Shown here one piece after another: positions 29,706 to 38,560 of a stretch of 64,000 nt of DNA. The notes beneath the pieces were generated by a model. That model saw only the letters and a program-made list of their open reading frames with translations, was not told the origin of the DNA and did not search any database. Made by a program: the position numbers and the translations under genes. How positions within the stretch are numbered: position 1 is the first letter of the stretch; each line of letters starts with the position of its first letter. Origin of the DNA: Sphingomonadales bacterium (lineage in GTDB: Bacteria > Pseudomonadota > Alphaproteobacteria > Sphingomonadales > Sphingomonadaceae); NCBI GenBank assembly GCA_009995225.1, contig JAACPW010000007.1:62001-126000 (forward strand), written 5' to 3'.

Positions 29706-31070
29706 TCAGTCGTCGTCGTCATCGTCATCATCGTCATCGTCATCATCGTCATCGTCATCATCGTCATCGTCATCATCGTCATCGTCATCGTCGCCGCTGT
29801 CGTCTTCGTCGCCGTCGTCCTCGTCGTCCTCGCCGCCTTCGTCCTCGCCGCTGTCGTCTTCGTCGCCGTCGTCTTCGTCGCCGTCGTCGTCGCCGCTGTC
29901 GTCTTCGTCGCCGTCCTCTTCGTCGCCGCTGTCATCGTCGCCGCTGTCGTCTTCGTCGCCGTCCTCTTCGTCGCCGCCGTCATCCTCGTCGCCGTCGTCT
30001 TCGTCGCCGTCCTCGCCGCCGCCGTCGTCTTCGCCGCCGTCGTCTTCGCCGCTGTCGTCTTCGTCGCCGCTGTCGTCCTCGTCGTCTTCGTCGCTGTCGT
30101 CTTCGTCGTCGCTGTCGTCTTCGTCGCCGCCGTCGTCGCCGTCGTCTTCGTCGCCGCTGTCGCCTTCGCCGCCGCCGTCGTCTTCGTCGCTTGGCTCGGG
30201 TTCCGGCTCGGGTTCCGGCACGGGATCGGGCTCAAGCTCTGATACCGGCTCCGGCGCACCCTCTGCGGGCGTTTCCCTGATCAGTTCGGCTACCGCCACA
30301 CCTGCCAGCACGGCTGTTTCGCCCTTGATCAATCCCCCCGTCAGATCGCCCAGCTCAAGCCCTTCGCTGGCTGTTTCGAAGGTCAGAGCCAGCGGCAGTT
30401 CTGTCTGCGATGATTCCGCAGCAAAAAGAACGGATGTTTCTTGCAGCACCGCTTGGCTGCCGCTGGGCTCCACCGCAGTTGCAATCCGCGCGGGGGAATC
30501 GATGACCTTGCGATCGTCGCCCTCGATCATCAGCCGAAAGCGATCATCGGCAGCGATCATGGCGACCCCGCCCGGCTCCACCAGGTCGCGCGCGCCGCCG
30601 TCCAGCGTGGCCGCTTCCACCACACCTTCGAGCACTTGCATCGATGCGCCCTCAGGCCCGACCGTAACCGTGAAGCGCGTGCCTTTGACGACCGCGGCCA
30701 GATAGGGTGTTTGAACGCCGAAATGCGGATCGGACTGGCGGCCCACATCAAACAGGGCGCTCCCCCAATCCTGCAGAACCTGGAAGATGCCTTTCTCCGC
30801 GGGTTCGGTGGGTATTCTGAGTCGCGAATTGCGCCGAAGCGTCACGAACTCGCGGCCGCGAACTAGCACCGCTGACCCATCGCCACCGGTGGCCACCGAC
30901 GCGCCGGGAGGCACACGCGCGCCGACGCGGGCGCTTTGTAGGTCGGATCCGGAACCGATCCGCACGTCGCCGCGCGTTTCGCTGATCGTCCACGCACCGT
31001 TTTGGGCAAGTGCACTCGTACTGCTCAGCAGAAACACAAAAGATGCAAGGCGGGCACAGGACAGGCGCAC
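29706..31070 (-). CDS. Secreted FecR-domain protein with long Asp-rich acidic tail
   Basis: Product of 454 residues with a signal peptide (FVFLLSSTSALAQ-NG), then a FecR-type beta domain at about 28-160. Recognisable parts are GDVRIGSG, GASVATGGDGSAVLVRG and TPYLAAVVKGTRFTVTVG followed by GVVEAATLDGG. A linker follows, then a Pro-Glu repeat (about 279-293) and a tail (294-454) made almost only of Asp, Glu, Gly and Ser, ending in 28 consecutive Asp before the stop. It is first in an operon with the CHASE2-EAL gene and divergent from the TpsB gene. The tail could bind Ca2+ or other cations; this is inference. Confidence 0.85.
   Translation of the reverse strand: MRLSCARLASFVFLLSSTSALAQNGAWTISETRGDVRIGSGSDLQSARVGARVPPGASVATGGDGSAVLVRGREFVTLRRNSRLRIPTEPAEKGIFQVLQDWGSALFDVGRQSDPHFGVQTPYLAAVVKGTRFTVTVGPEGASMQVLEGVVEAATLDGGARDLVEPGGVAMIAADDRFRLMIEGDDRKVIDSPARIATAVEPSGSQAVLQETSVLFAAESSQTELPLALTFETASEGLELGDLTGGLIKGETAVLAGVAVAELIRETPAEGAPEPVSELEPDPVPEPEPEPEPSDEDDGGGEGDSGDEDDGDDGGDEDDSDDEDDSDEDDEDDSGDEDDSGEDDGGEDDGGGEDGDEDDGDEDDGGDEEDGDEDDSGDDDSGDEEDGDEDDSGDDDGDEDDGDEDDSGEDEGGEDDEDDGDEDDSGDDDDDDDDDDDDDDDDDDDDDDDDDDDD
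29709..30191 (-). repeat. Triplet and 15-base tandem repeat array encoding the acidic tail
   Basis: The DNA encoding residues 294-454 of the FecR protein is a low-complexity array of GAC, GAT, GAA, GGC and AGC codons. At its 3' end there are four perfect 15-base units at 29718-29777 plus a near copy up to 29792. On the plus strand each unit reads GTC ATC GTC ATC ATC. Repeat units are multiples of three, so slippage would change tail length without breaking the frame. Confidence 0.92.
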
Positions 31071-31207
31071 GGAAAGTCTCCCATTGACGCTATCTTGTGC
31101 AGCCTGAACTTAAACAATTGATTGAGGTTTCTGCAATTAGCCCACCGGCACTAATACTCGGTTTACCAATTCCCATCATCATGAAGCGAACCGACAGAGA
31201 GTTTGCG
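31071..31207. promoter_or_regulatory. Shared divergent promoter region of the FecR operon and the TpsB gene
   Basis: This 137-base gap separates two divergently transcribed genes and is visibly more AT-rich than its surroundings (for example GAACTTAAACAATTGATTGA). It must hold promoters for both directions. I could not identify a convincing sigma-70 box pair or operator by eye. If the tpsB start is 31181 rather than 31208, the region shrinks to 110 bases. Confidence 0.5.
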
Positions 31208-32800
31208 ATGTACCTGTATTATGGGATTGGCTTGGTTTTGATGTGCTGCCTTGCCGCGCCATCGGCGAAGGCTCAGGAGCAGACAGACCCTGCCGACACT
31301 GCAAACACGCAAAGCCGATCGGATCAAACGGTTGCTTTGGAAGCGCAAGAATTCGATGTCGGTGCAATCGTGCTGGACAACCTTGTTGCCCTGAAGCCGA
31401 GCGATTTTACCGACATCCTTGGCGATTATGCGGCACGGACGCTTGGCCGCGAAGAGATCGGCACGCTTGTCAATCGCATCGCCGCGCGCGCGCGGGAACG
31501 TGGCTACGTGTTCGCATCGGCCGTGATCGAACGCCAATCGCTTGGCGCAGGCGTGTTGAAGGTGCGCATCGAAGAAGGCGTGATTGATACGATCCGTATC
31601 AAGGGAAGCGAGCACCCGGCGGTTCGCCGCCAGCTTGAGGTGCTGGCCGATGGCCACCCTGTCACGCTCAACCGGCTGGAGCGGAACCTTCTGCTGGCCG
31701 GCGATGTTGCGGGCGTGCGGCTGCGGAGCCCGCGGTATTTTGAAGACGATGGGCGCCGGGTGCTGGAGGTCAAAACCTCGCACGAAGCCTTCGCTGGCCG
31801 CGTCGAGCTTTCCAATGAAGGCACGCAACCGGTCGGGCCGGTGCGCGCGCGCATTGCGCTGGATGCCAATGCGCTGTTCAGCTCGCGCGACGCGGTTGAT
31901 CTGACCTACACTGTCACCCCAACCGCACCGGAGGAACTTCAGCGTATTGCGGCCCGGTACGGCCTCCGGTTCGGAAAGCAGGGGACAGTCATCAGCCTTG
32001 CGGCGTCCCATTCCGCAATCGAACCCGGCGCCTATCTGGAAAGTCGTGAGATTGTGGGCGATGCAACGCGCATTTCCATACGCATGCGCCATCCGCTCCA
32101 ACGGTCGCAAAAGCTTTCGGTCTGGCTCGATAGTGAGGTTGAATGGACGCAATTGCGGCAAGATCGCGCAGGCGATCTGGCCCGGCGCAATCGCGTCGCA
32201 ACGCTTCGGACCGGGGTGCGCAGCCGCGCACGGGTTGCCGGCGGGTACGGATTTGCCAGTCTGACACTTTCCCAAGGGCTCGATGCGTTGGGTGCGACAC
32301 CGCTTGGCAGCTCGCTGTCATCCCGGCCCGACGCAGCGCCCGATTTCACCAGTCTGGCCGCCTATGTCCAGTGGAACCGGCCGCTGGAGAATGGCATCAG
32401 TCTGTTCCTGTCCGGTCAGGGGCTGGTCGCATCGGGGCCGTTACCGATAACCGAAGACTTCGGACTTGGCGGCACCCGCTTTTTGCGCGGGTACAATTTC
32501 AACGAACGTTCCGGGGACCGCGGGATCGCGGGGCTGGTTGAGTTGCGCTACGACTGGGAAACGGATCTTGCGTTGATCCGCGACCTGCAATTCTATGCAT
32601 TTGCCGATGGCGGGGTGGTCGGCAATCTCGATGGCGGGCGGGGAGGCGGTTCGCTTGCATCGGGCGGCGGGGGCGTACGCACAGCACTGGCCAAAGGGTT
32701 TGACGTCGAAGTTCTGCTTGCGCTGCCCTTGACCGGCCCCCGCTTTGACAGCGGCGATACGTCAGGGCGCCTGCTTTTCAATATCGGGCACGCGTTCTAG
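31208..32800 (+). CDS. Two-partner secretion outer-membrane transporter (TpsB, ShlB/FhaC/HecB family)
   Basis: Omp85-superfamily beta-barrel expected to translocate a TpsA passenger or assemble an outer-membrane partner. The 530-residue product has a signal peptide (YYGIGLVLMCCLAAPSAKAQ), a POTRA region (about 45-200, FASAVIERQSLGAGVLKVRI and LERNLLLAGDVAGVRLRSP) and a C-terminal barrel. The barrel carries the conserved FGLGGTRFLRGYNFNERSGD and ends in FNIGHAF with terminal Phe. ATG 31208 is preferred (AGAGAG six bases upstream); ATG 31181 is possible. No TpsA-like gene lies nearby; the only secreted neighbour is the FecR protein. Confidence 0.87.
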   Translation: MYLYYGIGLVLMCCLAAPSAKAQEQTDPADTANTQSRSDQTVALEAQEFDVGAIVLDNLVALKPSDFTDILGDYAARTLGREEIGTLVNRIAARARERGYVFASAVIERQSLGAGVLKVRIEEGVIDTIRIKGSEHPAVRRQLEVLADGHPVTLNRLERNLLLAGDVAGVRLRSPRYFEDDGRRVLEVKTSHEAFAGRVELSNEGTQPVGPVRARIALDANALFSSRDAVDLTYTVTPTAPEELQRIAARYGLRFGKQGTVISLAASHSAIEPGAYLESREIVGDATRISIRMRHPLQRSQKLSVWLDSEVEWTQLRQDRAGDLARRNRVATLRTGVRSRARVAGGYGFASLTLSQGLDALGATPLGSSLSSRPDAAPDFTSLAAYVQWNRPLENGISLFLSGQGLVASGPLPITEDFGLGGTRFLRGYNFNERSGDRGIAGLVELRYDWETDLALIRDLQFYAFADGGVVGNLDGGRGGGSLASGGGGVRTALAKGFDVEVLLALPLTGPRFDSGDTSGRLLFNIGHAF

Positions 32801-32953
32801 CATCCCGACAGGCAAAAAAGGCGGCAGTCACCCATCCGCAGTCAGCCGGTGGCCGCCCGGGCGATTTCGATGTCTGTCTGCATCATAACAGCCTAGCGCG
32901 GAGCAGGTGCTGGCCACCAGGCTTTAGGATGATAGAGCGCCCTGCCGGACCGC

Positions 32954-33379
32954 ATGAGGCCGCGTTTTGCCAAGAGGTATGACCAGGTGTTTCAACGGCG
33001 ACGATTGAAAATCTATTTCGATGGCGGTTGTCGGCCCAACCCCGGCGTTATGGAGGCAGCCGTGGTCGCGCGCGGTGACACCTATTTTTTCGACAACTTG
33101 GGGTGCGGTACGAACAGCGACGCCGAATGGCGCGCTCTTTGGCTGGCACTGCGGCTCGCACAATCCCTGGGCGAGCCCGACTTCGATCTGATTGGCGATT
33201 CTTTGGAGGTCATCCGGCAGGCGAGCGGGTTATCCCGCTGTCATGCGAAGACAGCCGCAGATCATCGCGCGCGATACGAGGAACTGGCAGAGTCCGGGCG
33301 GCCCAGACGTCTGATATGGACGCCCCGACAGCAAAATCTGGCAGGTATCGCCCTTGCCGGGCGCAACGCACATCGATGA
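32954..33379 (+). CDS. RNase HI-like protein, last catalytic Asp apparently replaced
   Basis: Product of 141 residues with the RNase H fold pattern: LKIYFDGGCRPNPG (first Asp), NSDAEWRALWLAL (Glu), FDLIGDSLEVIRQ (second Asp) and near the end WTPRQQNLAGIALAGR. In active family members the last motif normally reads N-x-x-A-D-x-L-A; here the Asp position is Ile. Three of four metal ligands are therefore visible. It could be a weakly active or repurposed RNase H, or the end of the frame may be altered. No operon partner. Confidence 0.72.
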   Translation: MRPRFAKRYDQVFQRRRLKIYFDGGCRPNPGVMEAAVVARGDTYFFDNLGCGTNSDAEWRALWLALRLAQSLGEPDFDLIGDSLEVIRQASGLSRCHAKTAADHRARYEELAESGRPRRLIWTPRQQNLAGIALAGRNAHR

Positions 33380-33638
33380 GACTGTGCAGCGGGCTGGCGT
33401 GACCATCCGCCATTGCCTCGCCATTGGGGGTTCGATCCCTCATCACCTTTACCGCTTTACCGTGCGCTTGCAAAAACGACCGACAAGTCGTCGTTTACCG
33501 GCGCAAGATGAAGCATCTCGGCGCGGCGGATTCAAAGCGTCTTTTGCGCCTTCGTCATTCCTTCGATCACCAGATCGGCGAGATGATCCGCACGGGTGCC
33601 CGGTGGCGTGTAGCCGCAATCGTGCTAGGCATCGCATC

Positions 33639-33959
33639 ATGGCCAACATCCCCAAGCTTTCCGGTGTCGTCGGCGTAGGTGGTTTTCAATATGAGTGGGA
33701 GCTGCGCAGCGAGCCACACTGGAGCGAGTTTGACGGCTGGCGAGGCATGACCGTCGCTTTGCTGCGCAAGCACACCCAGCGCGGCGCCTTGCTGGAATTC
33801 CCTCCGCCGACACGTCTGCTCAAAGGCATGCAACGCGGCCGCCTCCAAATCAGCGACGCGATTGTCAGCAGGGGCATCCAGGCAGCGTTAGACGCCGGCT
33901 GGGAGCCTGAAACCCGCGGCAAGCCGATGGTTTTCGTGGTGAATGCTGATGGCAATTAG
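33639..33959 (+). CDS. Conserved-looking hypothetical protein
   Basis: Reading from the ATG at 33639 (MANIPKLSGVVGVGGFQYEW) gives 106 residues with plausible globular composition and no signal or membrane segment. I do not recognise a family. The reading frame stays open about 285 bases upstream, but that part is Arg/Pro-rich and looks non-coding. It lies alone between the RNase H-like gene and convergent rlmJ. Confidence 0.55.
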   Translation: MANIPKLSGVVGVGGFQYEWELRSEPHWSEFDGWRGMTVALLRKHTQRGALLEFPPPTRLLKGMQRGRLQISDAIVSRGIQAALDAGWEPETRGKPMVFVVNADGN

Positions 33960-33991
33960 CAACAGGGCGCCGCGTGGGACATGGCTGCGCT

Positions 33992-34822
33992 TCAATCGTG
34001 TAACCAGTCAGCCGAGATCTCGCCCCTATGCCCTTCGGGCGCCAGCGCGGCACGCAGCGATTCAAGCAGAGGCGGCAGCCCTTGCGCAAAAGCATAGGGC
34101 GGGTTGACGATAAAAAGCCCCGCGCCGTTATAGATGCCGGGCTGATCTTCATCGTATAACCAATGCTCCACGCACAGGATTTTCGGGATGCCCAGCTTGC
34201 CCAACTGCTCCTTCCATCGCCGGTGTGTGGCGCGATCTTTCAGCGGATACCAGATCACCGTCACGCCGTGCGCCCATTTGCGATGAGCGGCGGCGAGCGT
34301 GGTTGTGATACGGGCGCGTTCGTCCGTCTGCTCGTAGGGCGGATCGACCACCACCACGCCGCGCGGCGTTCGGGTCGGCAGCATCGCCAGCCATAGCTCG
34401 TAAGCGTCGCGTTCGTGCACGGCAGCGGGCGTTCCGCGCATCGCGCCGCGCAGGGCATAGGCGTCATCAGGATGTTTTTCGTTCAGGATCAGGGCATCCT
34501 GGGGCCGCAAAAGCTGCGACAATATTTGCGGTGAGCCGGGGTAGAGACGCGGATCGTTCCCGCCATTCACAGCGTTTACGGCAGCGCGGTAATCGTTGAG
34601 CAGGGGATTGCGATCAGCAAACGCCCGCAGCACGCCCTGCGCGGCTTCGCCGGTACGTCCGGCCTCATCACCCTCGAGATCGTAGAGCCCGCAACCGGCA
34701 TGGGTATCGATCAGGGTCAGCGCGCCGGGTTTGTGCTGCAGGGCTTGCACAAGGGCAATCAGCAGGCTGTGCTTTACAACGTCGGCGCTGTTACCAGCGT
34801 GGAAGGAGTGACGATAATTCAT
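33992..34822 (-). CDS. rlmJ: 23S rRNA (adenine(2030)-N6)-methyltransferase RlmJ
   Basis: SAM-dependent enzyme methylating A2030 of 23S rRNA. The 276-residue product begins with the signature NYRHSFHAGNSADVVKHSLL and has LIDTHAGCGLYDLEGDEAGR as SAM motif I and the catalytic VVVDPPYEQTDE (DPPY). A late NPPYAF is also present. Length is standard. Confidence 0.95.
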   Translation of the reverse strand: MNYRHSFHAGNSADVVKHSLLIALVQALQHKPGALTLIDTHAGCGLYDLEGDEAGRTGEAAQGVLRAFADRNPLLNDYRAAVNAVNGGNDPRLYPGSPQILSQLLRPQDALILNEKHPDDAYALRGAMRGTPAAVHERDAYELWLAMLPTRTPRGVVVVDPPYEQTDERARITTTLAAAHRKWAHGVTVIWYPLKDRATHRRWKEQLGKLGIPKILCVEHWLYDEDQPGIYNGAGLFIVNPPYAFAQGLPPLLESLRAALAPEGHRGEISADWLHD

Positions 34823-34972
34823 GGGGATTCAAAATCCTGACGATCTGCCTTTTTGAGACGCTGGCGGGTGCAGAACCTGGGCGTGGTGAAAGCCAGTGAT
34901 CGAATCAAGATCGAAGGGCACACCGACGCTCTTGCAAGCAATAAAGCGTCGGTACCCAACTTTGTCTGGAAA

Positions 34973-35059
34973 TGGTGCGGTCGAGAAGACTCGAACTTCC
35001 ACGGGCTTTCGCCCACAACGACCTCAACGTTGCGCGTCTACCAGTTCCGCCACGACCGC
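34973..35059 (-). tRNA. tRNA-Leu, anticodon GAG
   Basis: Read on the minus strand, the acceptor stem GCGGTCG pairs with CGACCGC, followed by discriminator A and encoded CCA. The D arm contains GGCGGAACTGGTAGACGC, typical of tRNA-Leu. The anticodon stem CAACG/CGTTG encloses loop TTGAGGT, giving anticodon GAG. A class II variable arm (TGGGCGAAAGCCCG) and T loop TTCGAGT are present. Total 87 bases including CCA. Confidence 0.96.
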
Positions 35060-35179
35060 ACTCGGGTTTGTAAGGGCAGCCAAGACGCTGGCCCTCCGGT
35101 AGGAGCGGGCCCCTAGCAAGGGGTTTGATGCTGCGCAAGCTCTTTGAAGACGGGTCGCGTTACCGGACCCATCCGGGGG

Positions 35180-36163
35180 TCAGTTGGGCGCCCAGCCAAT
35201 CGCTGCCTTGGCTGCGCCGGGCGGTATATTGGTGATGGCTTGCGTCACCATGACAGTCTCGCCCGGCGCCAGACGGCGCTTGGCGGGGGTGACGGGCCAG
35301 TCGCCGATATTGCGATCGCGGCGATCGCTGAACACCACCAGCAGGTTGGGCACATCCATGCTTTCGCGCGCGTTGTTGGTGATCGTGCCGCGCACGCCGA
35401 AGATTTCCTCCCCGGTTTCGAGAACCTTTTTTTTCTGATCGGCAGCGGGAAAATCGAGCTCGAGCCCCGGACGGCTTACACCGAATGTCGGGCGGCTGAC
35501 CGGCACCCACTCTGGCAGACCGTAATAATTGACCGCCGCCACCGTGCCCAGCGCCAGCGCGGCAAACAGGGCCGCTGCCAACGTCCACATGCGCAGCGGG
35601 TTGCGGCGCCGGGTGAAGGGCGCACGGTAATCGAAGCGCGAGCCGCCGTTGCCGTCATCATCATCCGGCGGATCGGTGATGTCCTCGCCAGGGGCGGGCT
35701 GCTGCGTGACAGCCGGCTCCGCCTTGACCTCCGCTTCCCCGCGCGCATTCAGGCCGCGGCGAAGCGCCCGTGCCGCAACCGGCGCAGACGTTTCGTCGAA
35801 GGGCGCGACCGGAGGCGTTTCGGGTGTGCGCCAGTGGCTGACCGATGGGCCATCACTCTGCGGCTCGGGTGCCGGTGAAGGCTGCGGGGGTGTGGGCGAT
35901 GGCGGGACCGGTGTCGGGGCAGGCGGCGGCGGGGCAGGCGGTGTCGGGGCAGGGGTCTGCGTCCGCGTCTGCGCAGCCGGGGCCGCAGGTTGGGGCTGTG
36001 GTGTCGGTGCCACCGCCTGAGGCGTGGCACTTTCGGCCAGTTCCAGAGGCTCCTGGAACCAACTGTGCTTGCACTTGGCACAGCGCACGGTGCGCCCTTC
36101 GCTGCCGATGGCAGTATCGGGAACCGCGTAACGGGTGCCGCAGGCTGGGCAAGCAATGATCAT
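35180..36163 (-). CDS. MJ0042-type zinc-ribbon membrane protein
   Basis: Product of 327 residues opening with the zinc ribbon [19 protein letters not shown] and then [16 protein letters not shown] (two CxxC pairs). A Pro/Ala-rich linker covers about 50-135, one membrane helix ([20 protein letters not shown]) lies near 190-212, and a C-terminal beta domain ([30 protein letters not shown] end) resembles DUF3426-type domains. The function is unknown. It is divergent from ftsE, an arrangement I associate with sphingomonads. ATG 36163 is chosen to place the ribbon at the N-terminus. Confidence 0.82.
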   Translation of the reverse strand: MIIACPACGTRYAVPDTAIGSEGRTVRCAKCKHSWFQEPLELAESATPQAVAPTPQPQPAAPAAQTRTQTPAPTPPAPPPPAPTPVPPSPTPPQPSPAPEPQSDGPSVSHWRTPETPPVAPFDETSAPVAARALRRGLNARGEAEVKAEPAVTQQPAPGEDITDPPDDDDGNGGSRFDYRAPFTRRRNPLRMWTLAAALFAALALGTVAAVNYYGLPEWVPVSRPTFGVSRPGLELDFPAADQKKKVLETGEEIFGVRGTITNNARESMDVPNLLVVFSDRRDRNIGDWPVTPAKRRLAPGETVMVTQAITNIPPGAAKAAIGWAPN

Positions 36164-36327
36164 GTCATAAAGTGCATAGTCGCCGCGCATCCGCGCACAA
36201 GAGCAACAGCGCCTGTGCCCCCTATTTACGCGCTGTTTTCCACATTGCGGGGCGTAAATCGTGCGATCTTGACCGGGATTGCGATCTCCCGCTTCCTTCG
36301 TGCCTGCCCCGCTGATAGGTGCGCAGC

Positions 36328-37068
36328 ATGAATAGTCGCGTTGCCGAGATCGTGAAATTCGACAATGTCGGGCTCCGCTACGGCACTGATCCCGAAGTGC
36401 TGAGCAATCTCAGCTTCACGCTGTACCCTGGCAGCTTCTACTTTCTGACCGGTGCCAGCGGTGCGGGCAAGACCAGCCTGCTCAAGCTGCTGTACCTCGC
36501 CCAGCGGCCATCGCGCGGCGGGATTCGCATGTTCGGGCAGGACCTCATCACCATGCCGCGCGACCGCCTGCCCGATTTGCGGCGACGGCTGGGCGTGGTG
36601 TTCCAGAACTTCCGGCTGGTGCCCTATCTGACCGCGTTCGATAATGTCGCGTTGCCCCTGCGACTGGCCGGCACGGATGAGAAAAAGGTCGTGAAAGCGG
36701 TCACCGACATGCTCGAATGGGTCGGCCTGTCGCACCGTTCCCATGCCGTGCCGGCCACGATGTCGGGCGGAGAGCAGCAGCGGGTCGCCATCGCGCGTGC
36801 CGTAATCGTCCGGCCCAAAATGCTGATCGCGGACGAGCCGACCGGCAATGTCGATCCGGAAATGGCGCTGAAGCTGCTGCGGTTGTTCGAATCCCTCAAC
36901 AACCGTGTGGGAACGACGGTGGTGGTCGCGACCCATGACGTCCACCTGCTGAAGAAGGTGCCGGATTCGCTGATCATGCGACTGCACAAGGGCCAGCTGT
37001 CCGATCCCACCGGCGCGCTGCGCTATCCACCGCGGGCGGTGACGCCGACCGGAGGCGCTGGCGTTTGA
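36328..37068 (+). CDS. ftsE: Cell division ATP-binding protein FtsE
   Basis: ABC ATPase that works with FtsX to control periplasmic peptidoglycan hydrolases at the septum. The 246-residue product has Walker [15 protein letters not shown] near residue 39, Q-loop [20 protein letters not shown], signature [14 protein letters not shown] and Walker [16 protein letters not shown] 36328 ([11 protein letters not shown]) has AGGTG upstream. It overlaps ftsX (TTGA). Confidence 0.96.
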   Translation: MNSRVAEIVKFDNVGLRYGTDPEVLSNLSFTLYPGSFYFLTGASGAGKTSLLKLLYLAQRPSRGGIRMFGQDLITMPRDRLPDLRRRLGVVFQNFRLVPYLTAFDNVALPLRLAGTDEKKVVKAVTDMLEWVGLSHRSHAVPATMSGGEQQRVAIARAVIVRPKMLIADEPTGNVDPEMALKLLRLFESLNNRVGTTVVVATHDVHLLKKVPDSLIMRLHKGQLSDPTGALRYPPRAVTPTGGAGV

Positions 37069-38015
37069 GCACGCTCCCGCCGCTCCCCGCCGCGCCCGAT
37101 CGTGACGAGGCCGATGCCCTGCCTGCTGCGCGCCCGCGCGGGCGGGCCGCGGCGCGGTTGTTGCCCCCGGCGCGGCTGACGGGGCCGATCCCCTGGGTCA
37201 TCGCGATCCTGATCGCGCTGGTGGTGATGGCGGCGGCGGGCGGGCTGGCGCTGCGCAATCTGGCCAACAATGCGCAGGCCGATCTTTCCAGCGCGGTGAG
37301 CGTGCAAGTGATCGAACCCAACCTCGACCTGCGCGCTCAGCGCGGCGCGGCGGCGGTGAAGGTGTTGACCCGGATGGAAGGCGTGCAGGCGGTCAGACTG
37401 GTGCCCGAAGCCGAGCTTGCCGCGCTGCTCGAACCCTGGCTGGGCGCGGGCGTGACGAGCGCGGATGTGCCGATCCCCGCGCTGATCGATGTCGAGCTGA
37501 CGGGCAGCGCAGGGCGCGCAGAGATCGCGCGGATCGAAGCCGCCCTCACCGCCGAAGTGCCGGGCGTGCGCGTCGATGCCCAGGGCGACTGGCTGCGCCC
37601 GGTCTATAACGCGCTGGCGGCGCTGCAATATCTGGCGCTTGGCCTGATCGCACTGGTCGCGCTGGCGACCGCGGCGGCGGTGTGGCTGGCGGCGCGCAAT
37701 GCCTTTGCAGGGGCGCGCGAGACGGTCGAGATCATGCACCTGCTGGGCGCGAGCGAACGGCAGATGTCGGCGGTGTTCTTGCGCGATGTGCTGCGCGAGG
37801 CCGTGTTCGGCGCGGCTGCGGGCACGGCGCTGGGCGTGGGCGCCGTGTGGCTCCTCGGTCAGCAATTCGCTGCGCTCGATAGCGGGATGGTCGGCGGCGG
37901 GGGCCTGGCGCTGGTGGATTGGCTCGCAATCGCCGCAATTCCCCTGGCCGGCGTGCTGCTGGCGCTGGTGACAGCGCGGATCACCATTGCCTTTGCCTTG
38001 CGCGACATGCTTTAG
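37065..38015 (+). CDS. ftsX: Cell division protein FtsX
   Basis: Four-helix membrane partner of FtsE with a large periplasmic loop. The 316-residue product has a long Arg/Ala/Pro cytoplasmic N-terminus, a membrane segment at about 42-63 (IPWVIAILIALVVMAAAGGL), a periplasmic domain with VKVLTRMEGVQAVRLVPEAE, and three C-terminal helices. It contains the permease-like ARETVEIMHLLGASERQMSA. The TTG start overlaps the ftsE stop. ftsE-ftsX pairing secures the call. Confidence 0.94.
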   Translation: MSTLPPLPAAPDRDEADALPAARPRGRAAARLLPPARLTGPIPWVIAILIALVVMAAAGGLALRNLANNAQADLSSAVSVQVIEPNLDLRAQRGAAAVKVLTRMEGVQAVRLVPEAELAALLEPWLGAGVTSADVPIPALIDVELTGSAGRAEIARIEAALTAEVPGVRVDAQGDWLRPVYNALAALQYLALGLIALVALATAAAVWLAARNAFAGARETVEIMHLLGASERQMSAVFLRDVLREAVFGAAAGTALGVGAVWLLGQQFAALDSGMVGGGGLALVDWLAIAAIPLAGVLLALVTARITIAFALRDML

Positions 38016-38026
38016 GCCTGCGAAGA

Positions 38027-38560
38027 ATGATCCGGCGTGTCTTGTCCTTGGTGTTTCTGGTCTGGGTGATCGGTTTCCTGTGGTTCGTGGTGGCCCTGCC
38101 GCAACCGGCCGGGGACGCCGTGACGACCGATGCCGTGATCGTGCCCACCGGCGGGCCGGGGCGGATTGCACGCGGACTTGAGGTGCTGGACAGGAACCTT
38201 GCGGACAAGATGCTGGTCAGCGGTGTCGATCCCGAGGTCAAGCCTGGCGAATTTGCCGCCGAGTTCGGCGTATCGAACATGGACATGACCTGCTGCGTCA
38301 CGCTCGGCTTTGCGGCGGTCGACACCCGCTCCAACGCCGCGGAAACCGCCAAATGGGTGGCGCAGAACGAGGTGCAATCGTTGCGTCTGGTGACAACCGA
38401 CTGGCACATGCGCCGTGCGGCAGGCGAGCTTGACCGGACACTGCCCGCGTCGGTGACGGTCATCCGCGATGCCGTGCCCTCGCAGCCCGACATGGGCACG
38501 CTGTTTCTGGAATATCACAAGCTGATCGCAAGCCGCGCGGCGGGCCTGGCTGACCTTTGA
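38027..38560 (+). CDS. YdcF/ElyC-family (DUF218) membrane-anchored protein
   Basis: Product of 177 residues with an N-terminal membrane anchor (VLSLVFLVWVIGFLWFVVAL) and a DUF218 domain: AVTTDAVIVPTGGPGRIARG, KMLVSGVDPEVKPGEFA, DTRSNAAETAKWV and LRLVTTDWHMRRAAGELDR. Family members such as SanA and ElyC affect envelope polysaccharide and peptidoglycan homeostasis, which fits its place between ftsX and plsC. The substrate is unknown. ATG 38027 is used because longer readings run inside ftsX. Confidence 0.87.
   Translation: MIRRVLSLVFLVWVIGFLWFVVALPQPAGDAVTTDAVIVPTGGPGRIARGLEVLDRNLADKMLVSGVDPEVKPGEFAAEFGVSNMDMTCCVTLGFAAVDTRSNAAETAKWVAQNEVQSLRLVTTDWHMRRAAGELDRTLPASVTVIRDAVPSQPDMGTLFLEYHKLIASRAAGLADL

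Noticed and set aside
29709-30191. CRISPR-like or satellite array
   Set aside because: Repeats are in-frame codon repeats without spacers and lie inside a coding sequence.
28897-30705. Long plus-strand frame with a huge poly-Ser region
   Set aside because: It is the reverse-strand image of the Asp-rich tail and CHASE2 gene. The minus-strand proteins have a signal peptide and recognisable domains, whereas this reading has none.
33425-33441. Possible tRNA gene from a T-arm-like sequence
   Set aside because: No complementary acceptor stem, D arm or anticodon arm could be built around it, so it is not called as a tRNA.
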